A DNA stretch of 64,000 nt, taken from Acidimicrobiales bacterium (GTDB lineage: Bacteria > Actinomycetota > Acidimicrobiia > Acidimicrobiales > MedAcidi-G1). Each line of letters opens with the position of its first letter. Positions within the stretch are counted from its first letter, which is position 1. The position numbers and the translations under genes are program-made. Below are positions 45,804 through 54,441 of this stretch, one piece after another. The DNA lies in the NCBI GenBank assembly GCA_014237715.1, contig JAAZZG010000001.1, positions 247,177 through 311,176 of the forward strand. The letters run 5' to 3'. The notes below the pieces were generated by a model that had not been told where the DNA came from, ran no database searches, and was given only the letters and a program-made list of their open reading frames with translations.

Positions 45804-47006
45804 ATGCCGGAGGGAACCATGGAGGAGATCGCCGTCCTGGGCGTCGGAATGCACCCCTGGGGGAAGTGGGGTCGCAATTTCACCGAGTACGGCGTACATG
45901 CTGCCCGGGCGGCCCTGGCTGACGCTGACGTCGACTGGAACGACGTGGGCTTCGTGTCGGGAGCCATCACTGTCCGCTGCGGGTACCCGGGCTACGTGTC
46001 CGGTTCGACGTTCGCCCGGGCGCTGGGCTTCAACGGCGCACAGGTGGCGAGTAGTTACGCGGCGTGCGCCTCGGGCGTCACCGCCCTCTCGGTGGCTCGT
46101 GGCCAGATCCTCTCCGGAGCGTGCGACGTGGCGGTCGTGGTGGGGGCCGACACCACCCCCAAGGGCTTCCTGGCGCCGACGAGTGGCGACCGGCCCGACG
46201 ACACGGACTGGTTGCGGTTTCACATGGTCGGGGCGACCAACCCGGTGTACTTCGCCCTTCACGCCCGTCGCCGGATGGCCCTCTACGGTGCTACGCCGGA
46301 CGACTTTGCCATGGTGAAGGCCAAGAACAGCCGCCACGGCGTCCATAATCCAAACGCCCGGTACCCCAAGGAGTACGACGTGGACGACGTCGCCAACTCC
46401 CCGGTGGTGTCTGATCCGCTGCGACTGCTGGAGATCTGTGCCACAAGCGACGGGGGAGCAGCCCTGGTGGTCTGCTCCATGGACTACGCCCGGTCCAAGG
46501 GGGTCACCGACCCGGTGCGGGTGGCCGGCCTTTCGACGGTCACGCCCACCTACCCCGACACGGTCATCGATTTGCCGTACCTGGCCACCGATTCTGCGGC
46601 CGCCGTGGAGCCACCGGTACTGGGCTTCAAGGACTCCATCGGAGCGCAGGTGTACGCCGAGGCTGGGATGGGCCCCGCAGATGTCGACGTGGCAGAGGTG
46701 TACGACCTCTCGTCGGCTCTCGAACTGGACTGGTACGAGCAGCTGGGCCTGTGTCCTGAGGGCGAGGCCGAGGCGCTCCTGAGGGCCGGTGAGACGTCCA
46801 TTGGTGGTCGAATCCCTGTCAATCCCAGCGGTGGCCTCGGAGCCTTCGGAGAGGCGGTGCCGGCGCAGGCCATTGCCCAAGTCTGTGAGCTCACCTGGCA
46901 GCTCCGAGGACAGGCAGGTGGCCGGCAGGTTGACGGCGCACGGGTCGGAGTGAGCGCGAACCAGGGATTGTTCGGCCATGGATCTTCGGTCCTGGTCCGG
47001 CGCTGA
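45804..47006 (+). CDS. Thiolase-like protein (SCP2/Ltp type), non-canonical active site
   Basis: A 400-residue thiolase-superfamily protein. Seen: nucleophile region SSYAACASGVTALSVARGQI with the conserved Cys, the ligand segment IPVNPSGGLGAFGEAVPAQA, and YDLSSALELDWYEQLGLCPE. In SCP2 thiolases the last two read GHPLGA and HDCFS; both the catalytic His and the second Cys are therefore absent. Steroid retro-aldolases such as Ltp2 also lack canonical residues and need a DUF35 partner. A retro-aldol or claisen-type lyase function is possible (inference). First two codons overlap nothing; an enoyl-CoA hydratase follows after 44 bases. Confidence 0.88.
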   Translation: MPEGTMEEIAVLGVGMHPWGKWGRNFTEYGVHAARAALADADVDWNDVGFVSGAITVRCGYPGYVSGSTFARALGFNGAQVASSYAACASGVTALSVARGQILSGACDVAVVVGADTTPKGFLAPTSGDRPDDTDWLRFHMVGATNPVYFALHARRRMALYGATPDDFAMVKAKNSRHGVHNPNARYPKEYDVDDVANSPVVSDPLRLLEICATSDGGAALVVCSMDYARSKGVTDPVRVAGLSTVTPTYPDTVIDLPYLATDSAAAVEPPVLGFKDSIGAQVYAEAGMGPADVDVAEVYDLSSALELDWYEQLGLCPEGEAEALLRAGETSIGGRIPVNPSGGLGAFGEAVPAQAIAQVCELTWQLRGQAGGRQVDGARVGVSANQGLFGHGSSVLVRR

Positions 47007-47050
47007 TCGCACCGTGAAGTGATGGGCTGACGGAACGACAGGGAGAGACG

Positions 47051-47824
47051 ATGGCACTGCACGAGACGGTCACTGATGGTGTGGCCACCATCACCATGGA
47101 CAACCCGCCGGTGAATGCGCTGGGCATCGCCGACACCTACGGTCTTGCCACCCTCCTGGACGGTTACGGCAACCGCAACGACGTTCGAGCGGTGGTGCTG
47201 ACCGCCGAGGGGCGGGGCTTCTGCGCCGGCGTGGATATCAAGGAGATCCAGGCCATGGATATCGATGGCGGGCATCTCGGTTTGGTGGAGGCCAACCGGT
47301 CGTGTGCGGAGGCCTTCCGGGCGGTCTACGAATGCGCCGTGCCGGTCGTGGCGGCCGTCAACGGGTTCTGTCTGGGAACCGGGATCGGTCTGGTGGGCAA
47401 CGCAGACGTGATCGTCGCGGCCAAGGGCGTCGGCTTCGGGCTTCCCGAGGTGGATAACGGGGCGCTGGGCGCCGCCACCCACCTAATGCGTCTCGTGCCG
47501 GTACACCGGGCCCGCTGGATGCTCTACAGCTGCGAGCCGGCGAGCGCCGAGGAACTCCACGGCTATGGCTCGGTCCTACGGGTTGTGTCAGCCGACGACC
47601 TTGCCGCATCGGCTGCCGAGGTGGCGGCCACCATTGCCTCCAAGGATGGGTCGGTCATCCGTGCTGCCAAGGCGTCGATGAACGGAATCGATCCGGTGGA
47701 TGTCCGAACCAGCTACCGGTTCGAGCAGGGCTTCACCTTCGAGCTGAACCTGCTGGGTCGGGGAGATGAGGCCCGGGCGGCCTTCCTGCGGGGCGAACGG
47801 GATCCCAACGCGGCCGCCGACTGA
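47051..47824 (+). CDS. Enoyl-CoA hydratase/isomerase family protein
   Basis: A crotonase-fold protein of 257 residues. Seen: MDNPPVNALGIAD, the oxyanion-hole segments TAEGRGFCAGVDIKEIQ and NGFCLGTGIGLVGNADVIVA, and GFGLPEVDNGALGAATHL. One catalytic Glu equivalent (in PEVDNG) is retained; the second is unclear. AGGGAGA lies about 5 bases before the ATG. Operon context with a thiolase-like protein and acyl-CoA dehydrogenases points to side-chain beta-oxidation. Confidence 0.93.
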   Translation: MALHETVTDGVATITMDNPPVNALGIADTYGLATLLDGYGNRNDVRAVVLTAEGRGFCAGVDIKEIQAMDIDGGHLGLVEANRSCAEAFRAVYECAVPVVAAVNGFCLGTGIGLVGNADVIVAAKGVGFGLPEVDNGALGAATHLMRLVPVHRARWMLYSCEPASAEELHGYGSVLRVVSADDLAASAAEVAATIASKDGSVIRAAKASMNGIDPVDVRTSYRFEQGFTFELNLLGRGDEARAAFLRGERDPNAAAD

Positions 47825-47850
47825 CCCGGCTCGGACGATGATGGCTTGCC

Positions 47851-48759
47851 GTGATGACCACTGAACCCGTGATCAGCCTGCTGCTCCTAGCTGGCGGCCT
47901 GGGATCGCGTTTCGGCGGTACCAAGCAGTTGGCCAACGTGGGCCCAGAGGGGTCGGCCATTCTCGACCATTCGATTCGTGAGGCGGCAGCGGCTGGTGTG
48001 ACACGGGTGGTGGTGGTCGGACGGACCGACCTCGACAGGGACATTCGTCGACACCTGATGGCCCAGCATGGCGACGACCTCGACCTGGTGATGGTCCATC
48101 AAGATGCCTTCGGGCCAGCGAGGGCCAAGCCGTGGGGGACCGGTCACGCCGTGGTCAGCGCCAGCGCTTTGCTCGATGGCCCGGCGGTGGTGCTCAACGC
48201 TGACGACCACTATGGCCCCACCGGGATTGCCCGAATCGCGGCCACTGTTGCCGAACCGTCGGGATCACTGGCCGTCGCTTCCATGCTCGGATTCCGTCTT
48301 GGGCGAACCCTGCCGGCCACCGGGACGGTCTCGCGAGGCGTGTGCCGGCAGGATTCCGGTGGTCGTCTAGTGGGCCTTGTCGAGACCCATGGCATCGGCC
48401 GCGATAGCGACGGACCTCAGGGAGAGGTCATTCGTGCCGCCGACCCGCCAGGTGCGTTGTCACCAGACACGCCGGTCTCGATGAATATCTGGGCTCTGCC
48501 GTTGGCTGCTATCGAGGCACTGAGGGAACAGTGGACGGCCTTTCACGACGAACACCGCGACTCCGAGACAGCCGAGTTCTTGTTGCCCGAAGCGTTGGAT
48601 GAGCAGCGGGCCGGGGGTCGGCTGTCCATACAGGTGCTCGACACCGACGAGGACTGGATCGGGATCACCAACCGGGAGGACCTAGAGGTGGCCCGTAGCG
48701 CCTTCGCTGTACTGGCCCAAGGTCGTGCCAGCTCGTCCGTCGATAGGGCCGAGCGATGA
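47851..48759 (+). CDS. Sugar-phosphate nucleotidyltransferase-like protein
   Basis: A 302-residue protein of the nucleotidyltransferase (GT-A-like) superfamily. Seen: LLLAGGLGSRFGGTKQLANV, the nucleotide-binding G-x-G-x-R...K motif, the metal Asp in VVLNADDHYGPTGI and VSMNIWALPLAAIEAL. It would activate a sugar phosphate with an NTP; nucleotide and sugar are unknown. GTG at 47851 or ATG at 47854. The stop overlaps the next gene (ATGA). Its place in a fatty-acid-type operon is odd. Confidence 0.85.
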   Translation: MMTTEPVISLLLLAGGLGSRFGGTKQLANVGPEGSAILDHSIREAAAAGVTRVVVVGRTDLDRDIRRHLMAQHGDDLDLVMVHQDAFGPARAKPWGTGHAVVSASALLDGPAVVLNADDHYGPTGIARIAATVAEPSGSLAVASMLGFRLGRTLPATGTVSRGVCRQDSGGRLVGLVETHGIGRDSDGPQGEVIRAADPPGALSPDTPVSMNIWALPLAAIEALREQWTAFHDEHRDSETAEFLLPEALDEQRAGGRLSIQVLDTDEDWIGITNREDLEVARSAFAVLAQGRASSSVDRAER

Positions 48760-49733
48760 TCCTGCTCCGATTCGATCTACGCATCCCGCCGTTCGTGGAC
48801 GGACTGACTCATGCGCGCCAGTACGCCGAGATGCTCGAGATGTGTCGATTTGGCGACGAGCATGGGTTCGCCGGGGTCGTCCTGTCAGAGCATCACGGAT
48901 CCGAGGACGGTTTCATGAGCGCCCCTCTAGTGGTGGCTGCCGGCGTTCTGGGCGCCACCCGGAACCTCTTCTGCTCGGTCTCGGCCCTCCTACTTCCCCT
49001 GCACGAGCCACTCAGAGTGGCTGAGGACATAGCGGCGATCGATCTCATGGCCCCCGGCAGGATCAGTGTGGTAGCCGGTGTCGGTTATCGGGACGAGGAG
49101 TTCACCATGTTTGACCGGGATCGGACCCGGCGGGGCAGAGCCACCGACGAGGGCCTGGCCACGATGCTTGAGGCATGGAAGGGAGAGCCGTTCGTGGTGG
49201 ACGGTCGCTCGGCGTGGGTGACCCCTCGTCCAACCAGCGATCCCCACTCCTTGTTGGCGGTCGGGGGCTCGGTCGAAGCATCGGCACATCGGGCAGCGCG
49301 GCACCACCTGCCGTTCGTGCCCGCCGTTCACGACCCGGAACTTGAGGCCGCCTATCTGGCGGAATCAGCACGGGTGGGTCACGAGTCTCCCTTTTGCATG
49401 ATGCCGTCTGGCCCGGGGCTCGTCCTGGTGACCCGGGATCCCGATGCCCTTTGGGATCGCATCGGCGGAAATCTTCTGTACGACGCCCGGGCCTATGCCT
49501 CGTGGCAGAAGCCCGATCAGCGCACCAGTTGGCAGGTTGACGCCACCGACCTGGCGACCCTCAGGGCCGGCGGCCAGCACGCCATCGTTACACCGGAGGA
49601 GTGTGTGGACTTGATCCGCAAAACCGGAGCGGCCGTTTCCCATCCGCTCTGTGGAGGCATCGACCCGGCCATTGGCTGGGAGTCACTGCAGTTGATGGCC
49701 GACGAAGTCCTGCCGACCCTGGCCGCCGGCTGA
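48756..49733 (+). CDS. Luciferase-like (LLM class) flavin/F420 oxidoreductase
   Basis: A TIM-barrel flavin- or F420-dependent enzyme of 325 residues. Seen: [20 protein letters not shown], the family N-terminus; [20 protein letters not shown] and [12 protein letters not shown], a classic LLM segment; and [18 protein letters not shown]. Whether the cofactor is FMN or F420 cannot be told by eye. It starts within the stop of the nucleotidyltransferase gene and precedes a crotonase by 13 bases. Confidence 0.9.
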   Translation: MILLRFDLRIPPFVDGLTHARQYAEMLEMCRFGDEHGFAGVVLSEHHGSEDGFMSAPLVVAAGVLGATRNLFCSVSALLLPLHEPLRVAEDIAAIDLMAPGRISVVAGVGYRDEEFTMFDRDRTRRGRATDEGLATMLEAWKGEPFVVDGRSAWVTPRPTSDPHSLLAVGGSVEASAHRAARHHLPFVPAVHDPELEAAYLAESARVGHESPFCMMPSGPGLVLVTRDPDALWDRIGGNLLYDARAYASWQKPDQRTSWQVDATDLATLRAGGQHAIVTPEECVDLIRKTGAAVSHPLCGGIDPAIGWESLQLMADEVLPTLAAG

Positions 49734-49746
49734 CGAGGAGAATCCC

Positions 49747-50547
49747 GTGCCTGACCTCTTGATCGACCGTGACGGTCCCGTCATGGTGCTCACCATGAAT
49801 CGCCCGTCCCGCCGAAACGCCATGACGTTGGCCATGTTCGCCCGTCTGGCCGACGCTTGGGACGAGATCGACGCCGACGAGAGCATCAGGGTGTGCATCC
49901 TCACCGGCAGTGGCGACCACTTCTGTGCCGGGATGGATCTTCGGGCCATGGCCGGCGACGTGGACGACAGCGACGACTACGACGTCACGGGTCGTATGGA
50001 GCGCGACGGATCCGGTTGGATCTATGACGGCCTACTCAAGACCCGTCATCCCCGGGTGCCGGTGATCGCTGCCGTGGAGGGGAACGCCATCGCCGGTGGA
50101 ACCGAGATCCTCCAGGGTACGGAGATCCGGGTTGCCGGGGAGAGTGCCACGTTTGGGGTGTCCGAGGCACGCTGGTCGCTCTATCCAGGTGGCGGATCGG
50201 CGGTCCGCCTGGCCCGTCAGATCCCGTTCACCGAGGCGGCCGACATCTTGCTCACCGGGAAGCACGTGTCGGCGACCGAGGCGAAGTCATTGGGCCTCAT
50301 CGGTCATGTGGTGCCCGATGGAACTGCACTGGAGAAGGCCTGTGAGGTCGCCGCAGTGGTGGCGGCCAACGGCCCGTTGGCCGTGGAGGCCATCCTCCGT
50401 ACCCTCCGGGAGACGCCGGGCATGACCGAGGACGAGGCCTATTCCTTTGAGGAACCCCTCAGTCGGGCCGTCTTCGGGTCCTGGGATGCGACGGAGGGCC
50501 CGAGGGCCTTCGCCGAGAAACGGGCACCCGACTTCCGACGGGGCTAA
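49747..50547 (+). CDS. Enoyl-CoA hydratase/isomerase family protein
   Basis: A second crotonase of 266 residues. Seen: [20 protein letters not shown], the oxyanion loop [17 protein letters not shown] and [20 protein letters not shown], and [20 protein letters not shown]. The MerP-like C-terminal [20 protein letters not shown] is typical. GTG start with GAGGAG upstream. Last gene of the plus operon; its TAA shares two bases with the stop of the convergent HAD gene. Confidence 0.93.
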   Translation: MPDLLIDRDGPVMVLTMNRPSRRNAMTLAMFARLADAWDEIDADESIRVCILTGSGDHFCAGMDLRAMAGDVDDSDDYDVTGRMERDGSGWIYDGLLKTRHPRVPVIAAVEGNAIAGGTEILQGTEIRVAGESATFGVSEARWSLYPGGGSAVRLARQIPFTEAADILLTGKHVSATEAKSLGLIGHVVPDGTALEKACEVAAVVAANGPLAVEAILRTLRETPGMTEDEAYSFEEPLSRAVFGSWDATEGPRAFAEKRAPDFRRG

Positions 50548-51215
50548 TCGACGGTTCCGGCTACCGGATCGGTTGGACCCGGATCGTCGAGTCGGTCCGA
50601 GCCCTGGTCTAGGCCGGGCAGCGAAACCTGGAATTCGTAGCCCCGGTCGGCGGCGTCGCGCAGCACCAATTGCTCGCATTCGGTCCACGTCCGGGCCCGG
50701 GTGCCGCCAAGATGCTGGTTGTAGGGCGCATCGAAGATGATGACCCTGTTGCCGACCTCGCGTAGTGCTTCGACGTTGTGGGGTCCATCGTCGATGTAGA
50801 GGTCGGCACCCACTTCGGGTTTGTCGCCCATGAAGCAGATGTCGCGGTAGGGGATACGGACCCGGTCCAGCCACTCGACAGTGTCGGCAATGGCAGTGGC
50901 GTGGCTCCAGTTGACGTAGAGGCGATGGGTAATGATCCGAATCCACACGCCTGCGTCGGAGAGTCGCCAGAGGACATCGGCCGCACCGTCGAGCACCGGC
51001 ATCCACGAGAGGATCCGACGTTCAGTTACCGCGTGGTGGTGGAGTCGCTCGAACTCCTCGTCGTCCAGGCCCCACTCGGAGAAGTCCCAGGAACGTTCCA
51101 GCGGAAGATCGTCGAGCGAACAGCCCAGCTGCTCGGCCACCACAGTGCGGAATGCCTCGGTGTAGTCGCCACATACTCCGTCGAGGTCCACGCCGAGGAC
51201 GTAGGGCCGATCCAT
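50544..51215 (-). CDS. HAD-superfamily 5'-nucleotidase-like protein
   Basis: A 223-residue phosphatase of the HAD type (5'(3')-deoxyribonucleotidase family, NT5C-like). Seen: motif [16 protein letters not shown] (nucleophile and acid/base Asp), motif II Thr in [10 protein letters not shown], and motif [16 protein letters not shown]. It would dephosphorylate nucleotides. ATG start with TACCGT 7 bases upstream, although the SDR on the same strand ends only 19 bases before it. The C-terminal 30 residues are Asp/Pro-rich and variable. Confidence 0.88.
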   Translation of the reverse strand: MDRPYVLGVDLDGVCGDYTEAFRTVVAEQLGCSLDDLPLERSWDFSEWGLDDEEFERLHHHAVTERRILSWMPVLDGAADVLWRLSDAGVWIRIITHRLYVNWSHATAIADTVEWLDRVRIPYRDICFMGDKPEVGADLYIDDGPHNVEALREVGNRVIIFDAPYNQHLGGTRARTWTECEQLVLRDAADRGYEFQVSLPGLDQGSDRLDDPGPTDPVAGTVD

Positions 51216-51222
51216 AGATCCG

Positions 51223-51228
51223 ACGGTA
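51223..51228 (-). promoter_or_regulatory. -10 element of the HAD gene
   Basis: TACCGT on the minus strand, 7 bases before the ATG at 51215, within the 19-base gap after the SDR stop. Confidence 0.4.
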
Positions 51229-51234
51229 GTCGGG

Positions 51235-51987
51235 TCAGCCCGCGGTCAGGCCGCCGTCCACCGAGACAATGGCGCCGTGCATGCGGCTGGCCTCGTCGGA
51301 CGCCACGAAGGCGATCACATTGGCCAGTTCGTTGGGGTCCGCCATCTTCCGGAAGCCCATGTAGGGCTGCATGAGGGAGAAGTCGAGGTCGTCGGGCATG
51401 TCGAAGTTCTGACTCATGGGGGTGTTGACACCGCCCGGTGCGACGGCGTTGATCCGTACTGGCTCCTTGACGTACTCCATGGCCAGCGCCCGGGTCATGT
51501 TGACCACCGCGCCCTTCGTGGTGCTGTAGGCCACCGTGTAGGCCTGCCCCATTAGTCCGGCGTTCGAGGCGATGTTCACGATGTTGCCGTGGCTCTCGAT
51601 CAGATGGGGGAGCGCCGCTTGGGCACACCAGAAACTGCCTGACACGTTGATTTCCATCATGCGGTTCCAGCCCTCCTCGCTGGTGTCGGCCACCCGCTCG
51701 GCCCACACCACGCCGGCGATGTTGGCCAGCACGTCGAGGCGTCCGTGGGTGGTCACTGCAGCGTCCACCGCTGCGACGCAGTCGGTGCGCCTGGAGACGT
51801 CACCGGTCACCGTGGTCATGGTGCCTCCGGTGTCGTGGACCTCAGCAGCCACGGTGTCGAGACCAGCGACGTCCCGGTCGAAGCCAACGATCGTCGCCCC
51901 GTCGCTGGCCATGCGCAGCGCGGTGGCCCGCCCGATACCCGAGGCCGCCCCGGTTATGAGGGCCACCCGTCCGTCGAACCGTCCCAT
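51235..51987 (-). CDS. Short-chain dehydrogenase/reductase
   Basis: A classical NAD(P)-dependent SDR of 250 residues. Seen: LITGAASGIGRATALRM, NIAGVVWAERV, the catalytic Ser region NIVNIASNAGLMGQA, YSTTKGAVVNMTRALAME with Tyr and Lys, and the C-terminal SVDGGLTAG, all FabG-like. The ATG at 51987 has GGGAGGA about 8 bases upstream; an in-frame ATG 45 bases earlier lacks this. Substrate unknown. Confidence 0.94.
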   Translation of the reverse strand: MGRFDGRVALITGAASGIGRATALRMASDGATIVGFDRDVAGLDTVAAEVHDTGGTMTTVTGDVSRRTDCVAAVDAAVTTHGRLDVLANIAGVVWAERVADTSEEGWNRMMEINVSGSFWCAQAALPHLIESHGNIVNIASNAGLMGQAYTVAYSTTKGAVVNMTRALAMEYVKEPVRINAVAPGGVNTPMSQNFDMPDDLDFSLMQPYMGFRKMADPNELANVIAFVASDEASRMHGAIVSVDGGLTAG

Positions 51988-52081
51988 ATCGCATCCTCCC
52001 GTGGCTTCAGCCGTGTGGCGCTGATCGCCCATTTGAAGGTATCGGTCACCCGTCCGGTAGCAGGAGTCGGGCCCTGCTGGC

Positions 52082-52759
52082 TCACATCCGGTGGTCTAGA
52101 CGGCGGGGTCCGGACGGGCCGGGATGCACAAACTGGTCGAACTCTCGACCTCTGGGGCAACGGAAGGCGACGCTGATCCGCGGGCCGGCAGAGGACGCCT
52201 TGGGTACGCAGTGTTCGAATCGCTGCTGAACCGGCCCGCACATCACGAGCAGGTCGCCTGCTGTCAGAGTCCATGCCAGTGAGGTCCCACCACCACGTGG
52301 TCGAATTCGGAACGTGCGGGGGCCACCTGTCGAGATGAGGGCCACATCATTGTGGAGGCTGCCCGGACGATGGCGGTCACCGTGCCAGGCCACACCGTCT
52401 CGGCCATTTCGGTAGAGGTTGGCCCAGGCGGCCACGTAGCCCCTGCGGTAGTGGGCAGTGAGAGCACTGGCCATGGAGCGCAAGGGGGCCGACGGTTTGC
52501 TGATGCTGGTCGAGAGTCGGGGTTCGAGAACCTCGTGGTCGACCATCCAGCGGCGGTGGCTCCGCCAGGGAAGGGCCTCGAGGAGGTGGAGGAACAGGTC
52601 GTCAGCTCCCGCTATCCATCCGGCCACATGGTCGATCCTGCAGTCCTCATCGAGGTCGGTCTGTCGCATGGAGGACCCGAGCGGCGAAAGTCGGAGCGGA
52701 CCGCCACCAAAGAGGCTTCCCTGAAGGCCCGAGGAGTGTGAGAGAAGGACGTTGGACAC
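52082..52759 (-). CDS. AlkB-like 2-oxoglutarate/Fe(II) dioxygenase
   Basis: Predicted oxidative demethylase for alkylated DNA or RNA, 225 residues. Seen: YVAAWANLYRNGRDGVAWHG, in which His-x-Asp of HGD binds iron, the distal His in RFEHCVPK, and the 2-oxoglutarate-binding Arg pair in PRISVAFRCPRG. It is similar to the actinobacterial AlkB/ALKBH2-like group. GTG start, with a -10 hexamer 6 bases upstream and a perfect LexA-type box just beyond, so it should be DNA-damage inducible. Confidence 0.92.
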   Translation of the reverse strand: MSNVLLSHSSGLQGSLFGGGPLRLSPLGSSMRQTDLDEDCRIDHVAGWIAGADDLFLHLLEALPWRSHRRWMVDHEVLEPRLSTSISKPSAPLRSMASALTAHYRRGYVAAWANLYRNGRDGVAWHGDRHRPGSLHNDVALISTGGPRTFRIRPRGGGTSLAWTLTAGDLLVMCGPVQQRFEHCVPKASSAGPRISVAFRCPRGREFDQFVHPGPSGPRRLDHRM

Positions 52760-52765
52760 GGTTCG

Positions 52766-52771
52766 ATCTTA
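52766..52771 (-). promoter_or_regulatory. -10 element of the alkB-like gene
   Basis: TAAGAT on the minus strand, 6 bases before the GTG at 52759. The -35 position coincides with the SOS box. Confidence 0.6.
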
Positions 52772-52778
52772 ACGGTGT

Positions 52779-52794
52779 TCGAACACATGTTCGA
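52779..52794 (-). promoter_or_regulatory. SOS box (LexA operator)
   Basis: TCGAACACATGTTCGA is an exact match to the Gram-positive LexA consensus CGAAC-RNRY-GTTYG, with extra symmetric T/A. It overlaps the expected -35 region of the alkB-like gene, so LexA binding would block RNA polymerase. Confidence 0.9.
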
Positions 52795-52848
52795 GTCGTG
52801 GTCCCTGGTGGGACGTCTTCAGCGGGCGTGTCCGCTTCCGAAAACGAG

Positions 52849-52882
52849 GAAAGCCCCGCCGCCCAGAGGCGACGGGGCTTTC
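52849..52882. terminator. Strong bidirectional terminator
   Basis: GAAAGCCCCG pairs with CGGGGCTTTC (10 bp), then a C/A mismatch, then CGCC/GGCG around loop CAGA. It lies 13 bases after the stop of the small hydrophobic gene on the minus strand. It ends in AAG/CTTTC on both sides, giving short U-runs. Confidence 0.8.
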
Positions 52883-52895
52883 TGCTCGAGCTTGA

Positions 52896-53216
52896 TTAGC
52901 GAGCTACACCCTTACTGAGAGCCGAGAGCGCAGCGTCCTTCACCGGGATGAAGGCCGTGATCGCAAGAGCGGAGCCGATGTCGGTACCGAACTCGCCCAT
53001 TCCCAGGATCTCGGTGGAGGCGCCGTAGCCCCAGCCCCCGATATCGCTGATCACGACGAAGAGATACGCCCAGATCAGGTTGAGGTTGGATCCCACGACC
53101 GGAAGACCGCTCAGCATCGATCCGACACCAACTGTGTCGAGGATGCTGTTGATAACGGCCAGCACGCCCTGGAAGATCATTGCCAGGACGATGAGTGTCA
53201 GAATTGTTGCCATCAT
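52896..53216 (-). CDS. Small hydrophobic protein, unknown function
   Basis: A 106-residue membrane protein with no recognised family. A first helix (MMATILTLIVLAMIFQGVLA) and a second (NLNLIWAYLFVVISDIGGWG) are likely membrane spans. The C-terminal third (SALAITAFIPVKDAALSALS) is amphipathic. AAGGGG lies 11 bases before the ATG at 53216; the frame extends upstream but without hydrophobic or family-like character. A strong terminator follows at once, so it is a monocistronic, probably well expressed gene. It is divergent from an SGNH hydrolase across a 166-bp, comparatively A/T-rich gap. Confidence 0.75.
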   Translation of the reverse strand: MMATILTLIVLAMIFQGVLAVINSILDTVGVGSMLSGLPVVGSNLNLIWAYLFVVISDIGGWGYGASTEILGMGEFGTDIGSALAITAFIPVKDAALSALSKGVAR

Positions 53217-53367
53217 GATGTTGGTAACCCCTTTGGTTGTCTGGCGAACCCATTCTCCGGTGTGTCCGGATCGGGCCGCTGAGAAAATGGTAAACGAACC
53301 GCAATCAAGGATCGCGGCATTCCCGTAACATAATCGCAATATCCGCGGTTGGGAAACAGGCTCCCAC

Positions 53368-53373
53368 TACTAT
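53368..53373 (+). promoter_or_regulatory. -10 element of the first SGNH gene
   Basis: TACTAT ending 9 bases before the ATG at 53383. Confidence 0.45.
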
Positions 53374-53382
53374 TCCCGGCCC

Positions 53383-54441
53383 ATGAGAGAGCAGGACGCG
53401 AGCCCACGCCGACGGGCCGCTCGTCTACTTGGGCTCTTGGTGCTGGTACTGGTTGGCGCGAGCCTGCTGGCGCCCGACACCGTGGATACGTGGGCCGATA
53501 CCCGTGATGCCGGTTGGGAGCGGGCCACGGCCCGAGCTTGGGCCGACCCGATGGGGAACCTGTCCCGCCGTCTCGCATTCGACGCCCCCTTCCGGTATGT
53601 CGAGGACCTGCTGGACGGTGCGGACCCGGCTGTCGCCGATCCGGCAGTCCGGCCGACTCCCGTCACTCCGTCGACCTCGGAGACCCCGTCCAGTTCCGAA
53701 GCTCTCCCGACAGGGGAGGTCCCGTCGACCTCGGAAGGCCGCAAGGCTCCTGACGCCCCTCCGACTACTCGTGCTCCCAGAATCGCCGATGCGGGCCAGC
53801 CGCTACGGGTCCTCGCCGTGGGCGATTCGCTGATGCTCGACCTGCAGTACGGCCTGGAACGCGTGCTGGACCAGCGGACCGATGTGCGAGTGGAGGGGCG
53901 GGGTGCCCTGGGCTTCGGCTTCACGGTGCCCCACTGGGACTGGGACGACGACGTACTGGTCGACTACGACCGTCTGGTGGCCGACGTGGCGCCCGACGTC
54001 GTGGTGGTCATGATCGGCGCCAACGAGTTTGAGGGGCATGCCATCGAGGGGGAGGATCTCGTTCCGGGGGGTCGGCAATGGCGGGAGGTCCTCTCGGTCC
54101 GGGCCGACGAGGCGATCGCCCACTGGCGGGCCGGCGGTGCCCACGTGTACTGGTGGACCACCCCACGGATGCGCGACGCCCGGTTCCTGACTGATGACCT
54201 GAATGCCATCTGGATCGAGGCCGCCGATGGCTGGGGGGCCGGGGTCACCGTGATTGAGAGCATGGCCATCCTGGGTGACGTCGACGGGAGCTACCGAGAG
54301 GTCTTGCGGGATGAGACTGGTGTCGAGGTGCCTCTACGCAAGGACCACGGCGTCCACTTCCATGAGGTGGGGGCCGACCTCTTGGCCCGGCAGTTGGAGG
54401 ACCGTCTCGTGCGAGATGGCTGGGTGGTGAACCGCCCCTAG
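53383..54441 (+). CDS. Membrane-anchored SGNH/GDSL hydrolase (DUF459-like)
   Basis: An extracytoplasmic esterase or acyltransferase-like protein of 352 residues. An N-terminal hydrophobic anchor (LLGLLVLVLVGASLLA, 15-30) and a Ser/Thr/Pro linker (about 90-135) precede the SGNH domain. Block I is LAVGDSLMLD (Ser149), block III MIGANEFEG (Asn214), and block V DHGVHFHEVG. All four blocks are present. Such enzymes remove or transfer O-acetyl groups on cell-wall or surface glycans. Its TAG overlaps the TAG of the convergent DUF2304 gene in the shared palindrome CTAG. Confidence 0.85.
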   Translation: MREQDASPRRRAARLLGLLVLVLVGASLLAPDTVDTWADTRDAGWERATARAWADPMGNLSRRLAFDAPFRYVEDLLDGADPAVADPAVRPTPVTPSTSETPSSSEALPTGEVPSTSEGRKAPDAPPTTRAPRIADAGQPLRVLAVGDSLMLDLQYGLERVLDQRTDVRVEGRGALGFGFTVPHWDWDDDVLVDYDRLVADVAPDVVVVMIGANEFEGHAIEGEDLVPGGRQWREVLSVRADEAIAHWRAGGAHVYWWTTPRMRDARFLTDDLNAIWIEAADGWGAGVTVIESMAILGDVDGSYREVLRDETGVEVPLRKDHGVHFHEVGADLLARQLEDRLVRDGWVVNRP

